Of a stretch of DNA of 43,593 nucleotides, positions 8,043-15,466 are shown in pieces. Within the stretch, counting starts at the first letter, position 1, and each line of letters begins with the position of its first letter. The notes below the pieces were generated by a model, which saw only the letters and a program-made list of their open reading frames with translations, ran no database searches and was not told the DNA's origin. Source of the stretch: Frankiales bacterium (GTDB taxonomy: Bacteria; Actinomycetota; Actinomycetes; Mycobacteriales; SCTD01); contig JAOPWV010000033.1 of assembly GCA_025965475.1 (NCBI GenBank), forward strand, positions 1-43,593. Direction: 5' to 3'. The position numbers and the translations under genes are program-made.

Positions 8043-9068
8043 GTGAAGCAACTGTCCGACATCCCCCTGTCCGTCCTCGATCTCGCTCCCGTCGCCACCG
8101 GCTCGACGGCCCGCCAGGCCCTCGCCGACGTGGTCGACCTCGCGCAGCACGTCGAGCGGCTGGGCTACTCCCGCCTGTGGGTGGCCGAGCACCACGGCAT
8201 GCCCGGCATCGCCAGCTCGTCGCCGCCGGTACTCATCGGACGCATCGCGGACGCGACCAGCACGATCCGCGTCGGCTCGGGCGGTGTGATGCTGCCCAAC
8301 CACGCACCGCTCGTCGTGGCTGAGCAGTTCGGCATGCTCGAGGCCCTGCACCCGGGCCGGATCGACCTGGGTCTGGGCCGCGCGCCTGGTACCGACCAGG
8401 TGACGGCGCACGCCCTGCGCCGCAGTGCCGACGCGCTGTCCGCCGAGGACTTCCCCCAGCAGCTGGCCGCGCTACGCGCGTTCTTCGACGACGGCTTCCC
8501 CGCCGACCACCCGTACGCCGCGATCCGCGCCGTACCGGCCGAGGGGTACGCGCCGGACGTCTGGCTGCTCGGGTCCAGCGGCTACAGCGCCCAGCTGGCC
8601 GGGCTGCTCGGGCTGCCGTTCGCGTTCGCCCACCACTTCAGCGGCGAGAACACGCTGCCCGCCCTCGAGCTGTACCGCTCCCGGTTCCAGCCGTCGGCCA
8701 TCCTGCAGGAGCCGTACGCCATGGTCTGCGCGTCCGTGCTGGCCGCCGACACCGACGAGCAGGCGCAGTGGCTGGCCGCGCCCGGCGGCCTGTCCTGGCT
8801 GCGGCTGCGGTCCGGCAGCCCGGGGACGTTCCCGAGCCCCGAGGAGGCCGCGGCGCAGAACTACACGCCGATGGAGGCCGAGATCGTCCGCAACCGGATC
8901 GAGGCGCAGGTCATCGGCGGCCCCGAGACCGTGCGGCGTGGGCTCGAGGACCTGTTGGCCCGGACCGACGCCGACGAGCTGATGATCACGACGACCACGT
9001 TCGAGCACGCCGACCGGCTGCGCTCGTTCGAGCTGCTCGCCGGCCTGACCCGCGCCGCCGCCGCCTGA
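8043..9068 (+). CDS. LLM-class flavin-dependent oxidoreductase (MsnO8/YhbW-like)
   Basis: A 341-residue luciferase-like protein that starts at GTG, with [20 protein letters not shown] at the N-terminus. It continues with [20 protein letters not shown] and [26 protein letters not shown]-type segments, a pattern shared with the YhbW/MsnO8 subgroup. Around residues 105-115 it has [14 protein letters not shown]. These enzymes are FMN-dependent monooxygenases or oxidoreductases of unknown substrate. It has no visible Shine-Dalgarno sequence and is followed by a convergent aldo/keto reductase. It is only distantly similar to the LLM protein at 1495-2496. Confidence 0.85.
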   Translation: MKQLSDIPLSVLDLAPVATGSTARQALADVVDLAQHVERLGYSRLWVAEHHGMPGIASSSPPVLIGRIADATSTIRVGSGGVMLPNHAPLVVAEQFGMLEALHPGRIDLGLGRAPGTDQVTAHALRRSADALSAEDFPQQLAALRAFFDDGFPADHPYAAIRAVPAEGYAPDVWLLGSSGYSAQLAGLLGLPFAFAHHFSGENTLPALELYRSRFQPSAILQEPYAMVCASVLAADTDEQAQWLAAPGGLSWLRLRSGSPGTFPSPEEAAAQNYTPMEAEIVRNRIEAQVIGGPETVRRGLEDLLARTDADELMITTTTFEHADRLRSFELLAGLTRAAAA

Positions 9069-9083
9069 CCCGAGGGCGCAGGA

Positions 9084-10109
9084 TCAGCTGGTGGCGACCG
9101 AGCGCCAGAGGTCGATGCCGCCCTCGACGGCGTACCGGTCGATCTCGCGGAGCTCGTCCTCGGTGAAGTCCAGCCGGTCGAGCGCTGCGACGTTGTCCTC
9201 CAACTGCGTGACGCTGCTCGCGCCGAGCAGGACGGACGTCAGCCGCGGGTCGCGCAGCGCCCAGGCGATGGCGAGTTGCGCGAGCGACTGGCCTCGCCGG
9301 CCCGCAATCTCGTTGAGAGCCCGGATGCGGATGAGGTTCTCCTCGCTGAGCTGATCCGTCGACAGCGAGGTGCCTCGCGAAGCCCGCGAACCCTCCGGGA
9401 TCCCGTTCAGGTAGTGGTCGGTCAGCAGCCCCTGCGCGAGCGGGCTGAACCCGATGCAGCCGACACCCTCACGGGCGAGCACGTCGAGCAGGTCGTCCTC
9501 GATCCAGCGGTTGAGCATCGAGTACGACGGCTGGTGGATGAGCAGCGGCGTACCCAGCTCACGAAGGATCCGGACCGCCTCGGTGGTGCGGGCGGCGGAG
9601 TACGACGAGATCCCGACGTACGTCGCCTTGCCCTGCCGCACCGCGGTGTCGAGGGCGCCCATCGTCTCCTCGAGCGGCGTGTCCGGGTCGAACCGGTGCG
9701 AGTAGAAGATGTCGACGTGGTCCAGCCCGAGCCGGGTGAGGCTCTGGTCGAGGCTGGCGAGCACGTGCTTGCGCGAGCCGTACTCGCCGTACGGGCCCGG
9801 CCACATGTCCCAGCCCGCCTTGGTCGAGATCACCAGCTCGTCGCGGAGCCCGGCGAAGTCCTCGCGCAGGATCCGTCCGGCGTTGATCTCGGCGGAGCCG
9901 TAGGGCGGCCCGTAGTTGTTGGCCAGGTCGAAGTGCGTGATCCCGAGGTCGAGGGCGCGCCGCATGATCGCCCGCTGCGTCTCGACCGGCCGGTCGTCGC
10001 CGAAGTTGTGCCAGAAGCCCAGCGAGATCGCGGGCAGCTTCAGCCCGCTGCGTCCGCAGCGGCGGTAGATCATGGACTCGTACCGGCTGGGGTCGGGCGC
10101 ATAGGTCAT
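9084..10109 (-). CDS. Aldo/keto reductase, YghZ/Gpr-like (L-glyceraldehyde 3-phosphate reductase type)
   Basis: A 341-residue NADPH-dependent oxidoreductase. The tetrad is visible: the aspartate in HFDLANNYG, its tyrosine, the lysine in STKAGWDMWPGPYG, and the histidine in YSHRFDPDTP. The MIYRRCGRSGLKLPAISLGFWHNFG start and GEYGSRKHVLASLDQSL segment match the YghZ/AKR14 group, which reduces L-glyceraldehyde 3-phosphate and methylglyoxal. The gene is divergent from a spermidine-synthase-like gene across only 23 bp and appears leaderless. Confidence 0.88.
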   Translation of the reverse strand: MTYAPDPSRYESMIYRRCGRSGLKLPAISLGFWHNFGDDRPVETQRAIMRRALDLGITHFDLANNYGPPYGSAEINAGRILREDFAGLRDELVISTKAGWDMWPGPYGEYGSRKHVLASLDQSLTRLGLDHVDIFYSHRFDPDTPLEETMGALDTAVRQGKATYVGISSYSAARTTEAVRILRELGTPLLIHQPSYSMLNRWIEDDLLDVLAREGVGCIGFSPLAQGLLTDHYLNGIPEGSRASRGTSLSTDQLSEENLIRIRALNEIAGRRGQSLAQLAIAWALRDPRLTSVLLGASSVTQLEDNVAALDRLDFTEDELREIDRYAVEGGIDLWRSVATS

Positions 10110-10115
10110 GGGACA

Positions 10116-10121
10116 ACGCTA
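10116..10121 (-). promoter_or_regulatory. Leaderless -10 box of the YghZ-like gene
   Basis: TAGCGT on the minus strand, 6 nt before the ATG at 10109. It shares bases 10120-10121 with a possible plus-strand -10 box for the divergent gene. Confidence 0.5.
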
Positions 10122-10125
10122 GAAG
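10120..10125 (+). promoter_or_regulatory. Possible leaderless -10 box of the spermidine-synthase-like gene
   Basis: TAGAAG, 7 nt before the ATG at 10133. The sixth base is not the usual T, so this is weaker than its divergent partner. Confidence 0.35.
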
Positions 10126-10132
10126 ATGTGCC

Positions 10133-10978
10133 ATGCCCTCCGCACCCCCCCGTCCGCTGCCCGGCTCGTGGCCGGTGCGGTTCGGCACCGCCGAGCTGCT
10201 CGCCGACGCGGACCGGCCCGGCGGCTGGCTGCTCGAGGTCGACGGGGTACCTCAGTCGTACGTCGACCTCGATGACCCGACCTACCTCGACTTCGAGTAC
10301 GTCCAGATCATCGCGGACCTGCTCGACCTGACCGGTACCCCCGGCGAGGCGCTGACCGTCCTGCACCTCGGTGGCGGCGGCTGCACGCTCCCGCGCTACG
10401 TCGCCGCCACCCGGCGGGGGTCGCGGCAGGTGGTGGTCGAGGCCGACGACCTGCTCGTCGAGATCGTCCGCCGCACGTTCGGGACCGACGGCTTCCGGCT
10501 GCGCGTCGGGGACGCGCGCGAGAGTCTCCCGGCGTTGCGCCAGGGCACCAGCGACATGGTCATCGCGGACGTGTTCGCCGGCGCTGCACTGCCCGTGAGC
10601 TGTACGACGGCCGAGTTCGTCGACCAGGTGCGCACCCTGCTGCGGCCGGGGGGAACGTACGTCGCCAATCTCGCCGACGGACCGCCGTTCGGGTTCGCGC
10701 GCGGGCAGGTGGCGACGCTGCGAGCGGCGTTCCCGCACGTGGTACTCCTCGGGGACCCGCAGGTGCTCCGGGGCCGGCGGTTCGGCAACCTCGTTCTCGC
10801 CGGGTCGGACGAACCCTTCGACGTCGGCGAGCTGGGACGCCGGGCGACGCGTGCGATCGGCCGGGCCCGGGTCGTGCACGGCGACCGGTTGCGGGACTTC
10901 ACCGGCGGCGCGCGGCCGGTTACCGACGCGACCGCCGCGGCTGCTCCGAGCCCGCCCCCCAGCGTGTTCCGGCCCTGA
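10133..10978 (+). CDS. Spermidine synthase-like methyltransferase-fold protein
   Basis: A 281-residue Rossmann-fold protein. It has the spermidine synthase layout: VPQSYVDLDDPTYLDFEYVQ, then the nucleotide-binding LHLGGGGCTLPRYV (about residues 80-93), the acidic VVVEADD, VGDARESLPAL, and the active-site region IADVFAGAALP. The DSSDP-like substrate motif of true polyamine synthases is replaced by DVFAGAALP, so polyamine synthesis is doubtful. Such single-domain relatives are common in actinobacteria and have no assigned reaction. The C-terminal 30 residues are Pro/Ala-rich and probably disordered. Confidence 0.8.
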   Translation: MPSAPPRPLPGSWPVRFGTAELLADADRPGGWLLEVDGVPQSYVDLDDPTYLDFEYVQIIADLLDLTGTPGEALTVLHLGGGGCTLPRYVAATRRGSRQVVVEADDLLVEIVRRTFGTDGFRLRVGDARESLPALRQGTSDMVIADVFAGAALPVSCTTAEFVDQVRTLLRPGGTYVANLADGPPFGFARGQVATLRAAFPHVVLLGDPQVLRGRRFGNLVLAGSDEPFDVGELGRRATRAIGRARVVHGDRLRDFTGGARPVTDATAAAAPSPPPSVFRP

Positions 10979-11001
10979 GGCCACGTGTCAGGATCTGCGC
11001 C

Positions 11002-11205
11002 ATGACCGACACCACCCTCGACACCCGTCTCGCCACCGCCCGTGACCGTGAGGCCCGCGCCCACGAGGCGATCCGCGCCTACGAGGACGGCGCCCAGACC
11101 GTCGGCTCCCCCGCCGAGCGCGTGAAGCAGTACCAGCCCCTGCAGGACGAGCTCGACGCCGCGGAGGCCGAGGTCGCGAAGCTGGAAGGCGAACTGGCGG
11201 GATGA
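11002..11205 (+). CDS. Small coiled-coil protein of unknown function
   Basis: A 67-residue, strongly charged, alpha-helical protein with heptad-like LDTRLATARDREARAHEAI and LQDELDAAEAEVAKLEGEL segments that would form a short coiled coil. I do not recognise the family. Its stop overlaps the start of a CBM48 gene (ATGA), so the two are co-translated, which supports a real gene. A weak -10-like CAGGAT lies 7 nt before the ATG, in the leaderless style seen elsewhere in the window. Confidence 0.7.
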   Translation: MTDTTLDTRLATARDREARAHEAIRAYEDGAQTVGSPAERVKQYQPLQDELDAAEAEVAKLEGELAG

Positions 11206-11483
11206 GCATCAAGGTGGCCCGCCAGCCCAAGACGGGTACGGCAAAGGTCACCTTCTCGCTCCCCTCCGACTTCCCCGCGGGTGCCGTATCGGTCGTCGGG
11301 ACGTTCAACGACTGGACGCCGGGCGTGCACCCACTGAAGAACCGGGCGGGCGGAGTGCGGACGACGAGCGTCACGGTGCCGGCGGGCACGACCCTCCGGT
11401 TCCGCTACCTGGGTGCCGGGGGCGCCTGGTTCGACGACGCCGACGCCACCCCCTCGGAGGACGGCGGCGTTCTCGAGGTCTGA
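11202..11483 (+). CDS. CBM48/isoamylase early-set domain protein
   Basis: A 93-residue stand-alone early-set beta-sandwich. The pattern KVTFSLPSDFPAGAVSVVGTFNDWTPG followed by TLRFRYLGAGGAWFDDADAT is that of CBM48/AMPK glycogen-binding domains. The tryptophan in FNDW is the usual glucan-contact residue. It has no catalytic domain. It may bind glycogen or act as a partner of the small coiled-coil protein to which it is translationally coupled. The link to glycogen is inferred from the family only. Confidence 0.82.
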   Translation: MSIKVARQPKTGTAKVTFSLPSDFPAGAVSVVGTFNDWTPGVHPLKNRAGGVRTTSVTVPAGTTLRFRYLGAGGAWFDDADATPSEDGGVLEV

Positions 11484-11538
11484 GTCCTCGGACCGTGCCG
11501 GTGGCGACCCGCCGCCGGCGGCACGGAAAGCTGAAGCC

Positions 11539-12765
11539 ATGAGCAGTTCCACGTCCGCGACTCCGGTGACGACCGGCGCGCCGCGCGGCAGGCTTGCGCC
11601 GCCCTGGCTGCTCGTGGCCGCCGTCGTGCTCGCCGCGCTCAATCTGCGGACCGCGGTTACCAGCGTCGGCCCGCTGCTCGACGAGCTCCAGCGCGGCATC
11701 GGGCTGTCCAGCGAGGTCGCCGGTCTCCTGACCGCCCTGCCGCTCTTGTCGTTCGTGGTGTTCGGCTCGCTCACCCCCAGCCTCATGCGGCGTATGGGCG
11801 AGCAGACGACGATGCTCCTCGGGCTGGGCACGATGGCCGTCGGCCTGGTGTTGCGGGCTACCACCAACTCTGTGTGGCTGTTCCTGTTGTTCAGCGTGCT
11901 GGCCTTGGCCGGTGGCGCGATAGGCAACGTGCTGCTCCCCGCGCTGGTGAAGCGCCACTTCTCGGACCGGGTCGGCACGATGACGGCGACGTACACCACG
12001 GCCATGGCCGTGGGCACGGCCGTTCCGGCTGCGGTCGCGGTACCGCTGTCCAGCGTGTACGGCCCGGACAACTGGCGTCTGGGACTGGGCGCGTGGGCTG
12101 TTCCTGTGGCGGCCGCGATCGTCGTATGGCTCTGTCTGCCGCGGCGCAGCGGAGCGGCCAACGTCGTTACGGGCGGCGGGCGCCGCATGTTCCGCAGCCG
12201 GACGGCGTGGGCGTTGGCGACCATGTTCGGATCCCAGTCATTGCTCGCCTTCGTCGCGTTCGGCTGGTTCGCGCAGTTCTACCGGGAGCAGGCTGGCGCA
12301 TCGGCGACCGAGGCCGGGCTGCTGGTGGCCTTCCTCACTACGCTGTCCATCCCGGTCTCGATGCTGGTCCCTTGGCTCGCCGCCCGGATGTCGTCGCAAC
12401 GGCCGATGGTCGCCGCATTCGTCGCCTGCTACGTCGTCGCCTACACCGGGATGCTGATCGCGCCCAGGGCCGGTGTCTGGCTCTGGGCTTTCCTCGCGGG
12501 AGTCGGCGCGGGTGCGTTCCCCTTGGCCCTCACGATGATCGGCCTACGGTCCCGGACGGCGGATACGACGGCTGACCTGTCGGCGTTCACGCAGAGCGGT
12601 GGGTACTTGCTCGCCGGCGTCGGGCCGCTCCTGGTCGGTGTGCTGCACGGCATGACCGGCGGCTGGACCTGGCCGTTCGTGCTGCTGTTCGCCGACCTCA
12701 CGCTCCTCGCCGTCACTGGTTGGTACGCCGCGCAGCCGCGCTTCGTGGAGGACGACCTGGCCTGA
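11539..12765 (+). CDS. CynX/NimT family MFS transporter
   Basis: A 408-residue, 12-helix major facilitator protein. The [16 protein letters not shown] segment just after the first helix is diagnostic of the CynX/NimT group (cyanate and 2-nitroimidazole transporters). I chose the ATG at 11539, after GGAAAG, over the track start at 11413, which overlaps the CBM48 gene. Codons ending in T or A (for example GTT ACC, CTC TTG, GGG CTA, ACT CTG) look more frequent than in neighbouring genes, a mild hint of a different history. The substrate is unknown. Confidence 0.85.
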   Translation: MSSSTSATPVTTGAPRGRLAPPWLLVAAVVLAALNLRTAVTSVGPLLDELQRGIGLSSEVAGLLTALPLLSFVVFGSLTPSLMRRMGEQTTMLLGLGTMAVGLVLRATTNSVWLFLLFSVLALAGGAIGNVLLPALVKRHFSDRVGTMTATYTTAMAVGTAVPAAVAVPLSSVYGPDNWRLGLGAWAVPVAAAIVVWLCLPRRSGAANVVTGGGRRMFRSRTAWALATMFGSQSLLAFVAFGWFAQFYREQAGASATEAGLLVAFLTTLSIPVSMLVPWLAARMSSQRPMVAAFVACYVVAYTGMLIAPRAGVWLWAFLAGVGAGAFPLALTMIGLRSRTADTTADLSAFTQSGGYLLAGVGPLLVGVLHGMTGGWTWPFVLLFADLTLLAVTGWYAAQPRFVEDDLA

Positions 12766-12827
12766 CGTGTGCCCGGGGGCGGATCGGGGAGGCTTGGTGG
12801 ACACCCACTGACCGGAAGGCCTTCTTC

Positions 12828-13805
12828 ATGCGCACACGCACGCTCGGCAAGGACCTGGTCGTCTCGGCCCAGGGGCTCGGCTGTATGGGGATGAGCGAGT
12901 TCTACGGGACCGCCGACGAGGCCGAGGCGGTCGCGACCATCCACCGCGCCGTCGACCTCGGCGTCACCCTGCTCGACACGGCCGACATGTACGGGCCGTT
13001 CACCAACGAGCAGCTCGTCGGCCGGGCCATCGCCGCGCGCCGGGACGAGGTGGTCCTGGCCACCAAGTTCGGCAACGAGCGCCACCCCGACGGCAGCCGT
13101 GGGGTCAACGGCCGGCCGGAGTACGTGCACAGCGCCGCCGACGCCTCACTCCAGCGCCTCGGGGTCGACGTGATCGACCTGTACTACCAGCACCGGGTGG
13201 ACACCACGGTCCCCGTCGAGGAGACCTGGGGGGCGATGAGCGAGCTGGTGCAGGCCGGAAAGGTGCGCCACCTGGGGATCAGCGAGGCCGCCCCGGACAC
13301 GATCCGCAGGGCGCACGCCACGCACCCGATCACCGCCGTGCAGACCGAGTGGTCGCTGTGGACCCGCGACCCCGAGGAGAACGGCGTCCTCGACACGGTG
13401 CGCGAGCTCGGCATCGGCTTCGTGCCCTACTCCCCGCTCGGCCGCGGGTTCCTGTCCGGCAGCATCACCTCGATCGACGACCTGGAGCCGGACGACTTCC
13501 GGCGGGCGAACCCGAGGTTCCAGGGCGAGAACTTCGCCAGGAACCTCGAGCTCGTCGACAAGGTGAAGGGGATCGCGACCGCCAAGGGAGTGACGCCGTC
13601 ACAGGTCGCCCTTGCCTGGCTGCTGTCGAAGGGTGAGGACGTCGTGCCGATCCCCGGGACCAAGCGGGTCAGCTACCTCGAGGAGAACGTCGGCGCCGAC
13701 CAGGTCCGCCTCACCGACGACGAACTGCGGCAGATCGAAGAGGCGTTCCCGGTCGGCGTCACCGCTGGTGCGCGCTACCCGGACATGAGCAGCGTGCACC
13801 GGTAG
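12828..13805 (+). CDS. Aldo/keto reductase (AKR13/YakC-like)
   Basis: A 325-residue aldo/keto reductase beginning [24 protein letters not shown], the N-terminus typical of the AKR13 group. The tetrad is present: [14 protein letters not shown] (Asp, Tyr), LATKFGNE (Lys) and [14 protein letters not shown] (His). The C-terminal [16 protein letters not shown] binds the NADP phosphate. The start at 12828 follows GGAAGG and fits homologues; the track start at 12720 overlaps the previous gene. It ends 7 bp from the convergent NlpC/P60 gene. Confidence 0.88.
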   Translation: MRTRTLGKDLVVSAQGLGCMGMSEFYGTADEAEAVATIHRAVDLGVTLLDTADMYGPFTNEQLVGRAIAARRDEVVLATKFGNERHPDGSRGVNGRPEYVHSAADASLQRLGVDVIDLYYQHRVDTTVPVEETWGAMSELVQAGKVRHLGISEAAPDTIRRAHATHPITAVQTEWSLWTRDPEENGVLDTVRELGIGFVPYSPLGRGFLSGSITSIDDLEPDDFRRANPRFQGENFARNLELVDKVKGIATAKGVTPSQVALAWLLSKGEDVVPIPGTKRVSYLEENVGADQVRLTDDELRQIEEAFPVGVTAGARYPDMSSVHR

Positions 13806-13812
13806 AGATCGA

Positions 13813-14595
13813 CTAGGCCACCCGGCCGACGGAGTAGTCGGGGCTGTACAGCGCCTGCAGCCGGACGTGGTCGCCGGCCTTCGGGGCCGCCCACATGGCG
13901 TTGTTGCCGGCGTAGATGCCGACGTGGCTGATGCCACCGCCGCTGTACATGAAGATCAGGTCGCCCGGCTTCTTGGCGGCGTCCGCCACCGGTTGGGCGG
14001 CGGAGGCCTGGCCGGCCGCGGTACGCGGCAGCTGACGGCCGAAGCGGGAGAACACGTACCGGGTGAACCCTGAGCAGTCAAAGGCGCTGGGCCCGTTGGC
14101 GCCCCACTGGTACGGCGCGCCCTGGTGCCGCTGCGCCTCGGTGAGCACCTTCTGTGCGAGCGGGGCCGTCGCGGTGACGACCCGCTGCGGGCTGAGGGAG
14201 GCCTTGTTGTGCGCGTCGCCGCGGAAGTAGGCCCGGTAGCGGTACGTCTTGCCGATCTTGATCCGGGCCTTGCCGAGGCCGGCCTCGCGGGTGGTCATCG
14301 TGGTGATCGGGGCCCAGCCGGTCGGGTCCTGGCGCTGCAGCACGACACTGGCGCCTTCGACGAGGGCGTCGCCCTGAAGGAGGCGGACCGAGACGTCCGC
14401 GGTCGCGCCGGGGCTGACCGAGGCCGGGACCGTCAGCCGCAGGGTGGTGGCGGCCGGAGTGCCGGCCTCGGAGGAGCCGTTCGCCGGCGCCGCGTCGGCG
14501 AAGGCCGGCGACGCGAGCGCGATCGGCAGGAGGGCGGCGGACAGGGCGGCTGCCGTGATGCGGGCAGGCCGGGACAGGGACGTGCAGGAACGCAT
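13813..14595 (-). CDS. Secreted NlpC/P60 cell-wall hydrolase
   Basis: A 260-residue exported protein: signal peptide about residues 1-34 (ending PAFADA), a beta-rich domain (about 50-140) resembling immunoglobulin-like repeat folds, and a C-terminal NlpC/P60 peptidase. The catalytic cysteine is in SAFDCSGFTRYVF and the histidine in ISHVGIYAG. The third polar residue, usually His or Glu before AP in this family, appears to be Ala in MWAAPKAG. It likely cleaves peptide stems of peptidoglycan. Expression is probably controlled by the c-di-AMP riboswitch upstream, with GAGAGG as the Shine-Dalgarno sequence. Confidence 0.9.
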   Translation of the reverse strand: MRSCTSLSRPARITAAALSAALLPIALASPAFADAAPANGSSEAGTPAATTLRLTVPASVSPGATADVSVRLLQGDALVEGASVVLQRQDPTGWAPITTMTTREAGLGKARIKIGKTYRYRAYFRGDAHNKASLSPQRVVTATAPLAQKVLTEAQRHQGAPYQWGANGPSAFDCSGFTRYVFSRFGRQLPRTAAGQASAAQPVADAAKKPGDLIFMYSGGGISHVGIYAGNNAMWAAPKAGDHVRLQALYSPDYSVGRVA

Positions 14596-14598
14596 GGA

Positions 14599-14630
14599 AG
14601 CTGACCTCTCGGACGCCTACGAGGTCAGCT
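14599..14630 (-). promoter_or_regulatory. Predicted Shine-Dalgarno-sequestering hairpin (riboswitch expression platform)
   Basis: On the minus-strand RNA, AGCTGACCTC (14630-14621) is perfectly complementary to GAGGTCAGCT (14608-14599), with a 12-nt loop. The downstream arm contains the GAGG of the ribosome binding site. The upstream arm is part of the conserved aptamer 3' strand. The two folds should therefore exclude each other. Confidence 0.6.
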
Positions 14631-14800
14631 GTCGGGTTCGGGCGCGAAGGTCGCCCGGCGCCGCCCATCGCTGGGCCAGCGCTTCACCCCTAGGACATCG
14701 CATGCACGGGGCATGCATCCGTCCGAGGAACCATGGGTTCCCCGCTCCCGCCCGGGTATGGGTGGCGCGCCTGGCAGCCGGGGGCGGGACTCGGCGTTCC
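14611..14800 (-). promoter_or_regulatory. c-di-AMP (ydaO/yuaA) riboswitch
   Basis: Upstream of the NlpC/P60 gene the minus strand carries the conserved ydaO elements in order: ACGCCGAGTCCCGCC at the 5' end, GGGAGCGGGGAACCCA, GGGGTGAAGCGC, and the 3' block CGAACCCGACAGCTGACCTC followed by GTAGGCG. The closing stem P1 can form between 14793-14797 and 14613-14617 (ACGCC with GGCGT). This class binds cyclic di-AMP and is known in actinobacteria in front of cell-wall hydrolase and resuscitation-factor genes. The element is about 190 nt, longer than Firmicute versions because of an extended variable region. Confidence 0.9.
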
Positions 14801-14950
14801 GGCTGGCGCGGTGTGTGTAGAGGAACCACCTTGCGTCACCGGTGCCCGTTGTGCCTGCATTTCGGGCGAACTGTGGGAAAGACCACGTTTCGCCGCCCCA
14901 GCGGGTTATTCGGTGGCCAGGGAATGGTGTAGCGGCGTACGGTCTTGTGC

Positions 14951-14959
14951 TTGTAACAA
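14951..14959. promoter_or_regulatory. Possible MarR operator
   Basis: TTGTAACAA is symmetric about its central base and lies 18 nt upstream of the MarR start, next to the GAGGAGG ribosome binding site. MarR proteins usually bind such dyads to repress their own operon. The site is short and the call is tentative. I see no other feature between the riboswitch and this gene. Confidence 0.3.
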
Positions 14960-14977
14960 CCAACTGAGGAGGCCTGC

Positions 14978-15466
14978 GTGACAGCGACCGAGACGCTGGC
15001 CACCGAGCTGGTGTCGCTCATGCGCGGCCTGCGCGACCTGCACGGCGCCGTGACCGCGGCATCGGAGCACCCGATCGACCCGTCGGCCGCCGCCGTCATG
15101 GCCCGACTCGACGAGCTGGGCCCGTCCCGGCTCTCGACCCTGGCCGGGGCGCTCTGCCTGGACATCTCCACCGTCAGCCGGCAGGTCCCCGCACTCGAAC
15201 GGCACGGCTGGGTGGCCCGCGAGCGCGATCCGGAGGACCACCGGGCCCAGCTGCTCGACCTGACCGACGCGGGCCGCGCGGTCCTCGCCGGCGTACGCCA
15301 CGCCCGGTCCGAAGTCCTCCGCCGCCTCCTCCCCGACTGGACCGAGAGCGAACTCACCGCATTCGCCGGCCAGCTCTCCCGCTTCAACGCCGACATCACC
15401 ACCCACCGCAATGCAGCAACGCTCGCCCCCGCGGGTGCCGCTGCCGGACAGGAGAACAACGCATGA
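14978..15466 (+). CDS. MarR family transcriptional regulator
   Basis: A 162-residue winged-helix protein. The recognition region LSTLAGALCLDISTVSRQVPALERHGWVARERDPEDHRAQLLDLT (about residues 50-95) is the MarR helix-turn-helix and wing, including the DxR wing tip (DPEDHR). The GTG start has an ideal GAGGAGG 5 nt upstream. Its stop overlaps the start of an exporter (ATGA), so it most likely represses this two-gene operon and is released by a toxic ligand. Confidence 0.9.
   Translation: MTATETLATELVSLMRGLRDLHGAVTAASEHPIDPSAAAVMARLDELGPSRLSTLAGALCLDISTVSRQVPALERHGWVARERDPEDHRAQLLDLTDAGRAVLAGVRHARSEVLRRLLPDWTESELTAFAGQLSRFNADITTHRNAATLAPAGAAAGQENNA

Noticed and set aside
10133-10978. True spermidine synthase (speE)
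   Set aside because: The polyamine-specific active-site motif is replaced, and no speD or speA/C gene is nearby, so I give only a fold-level name.
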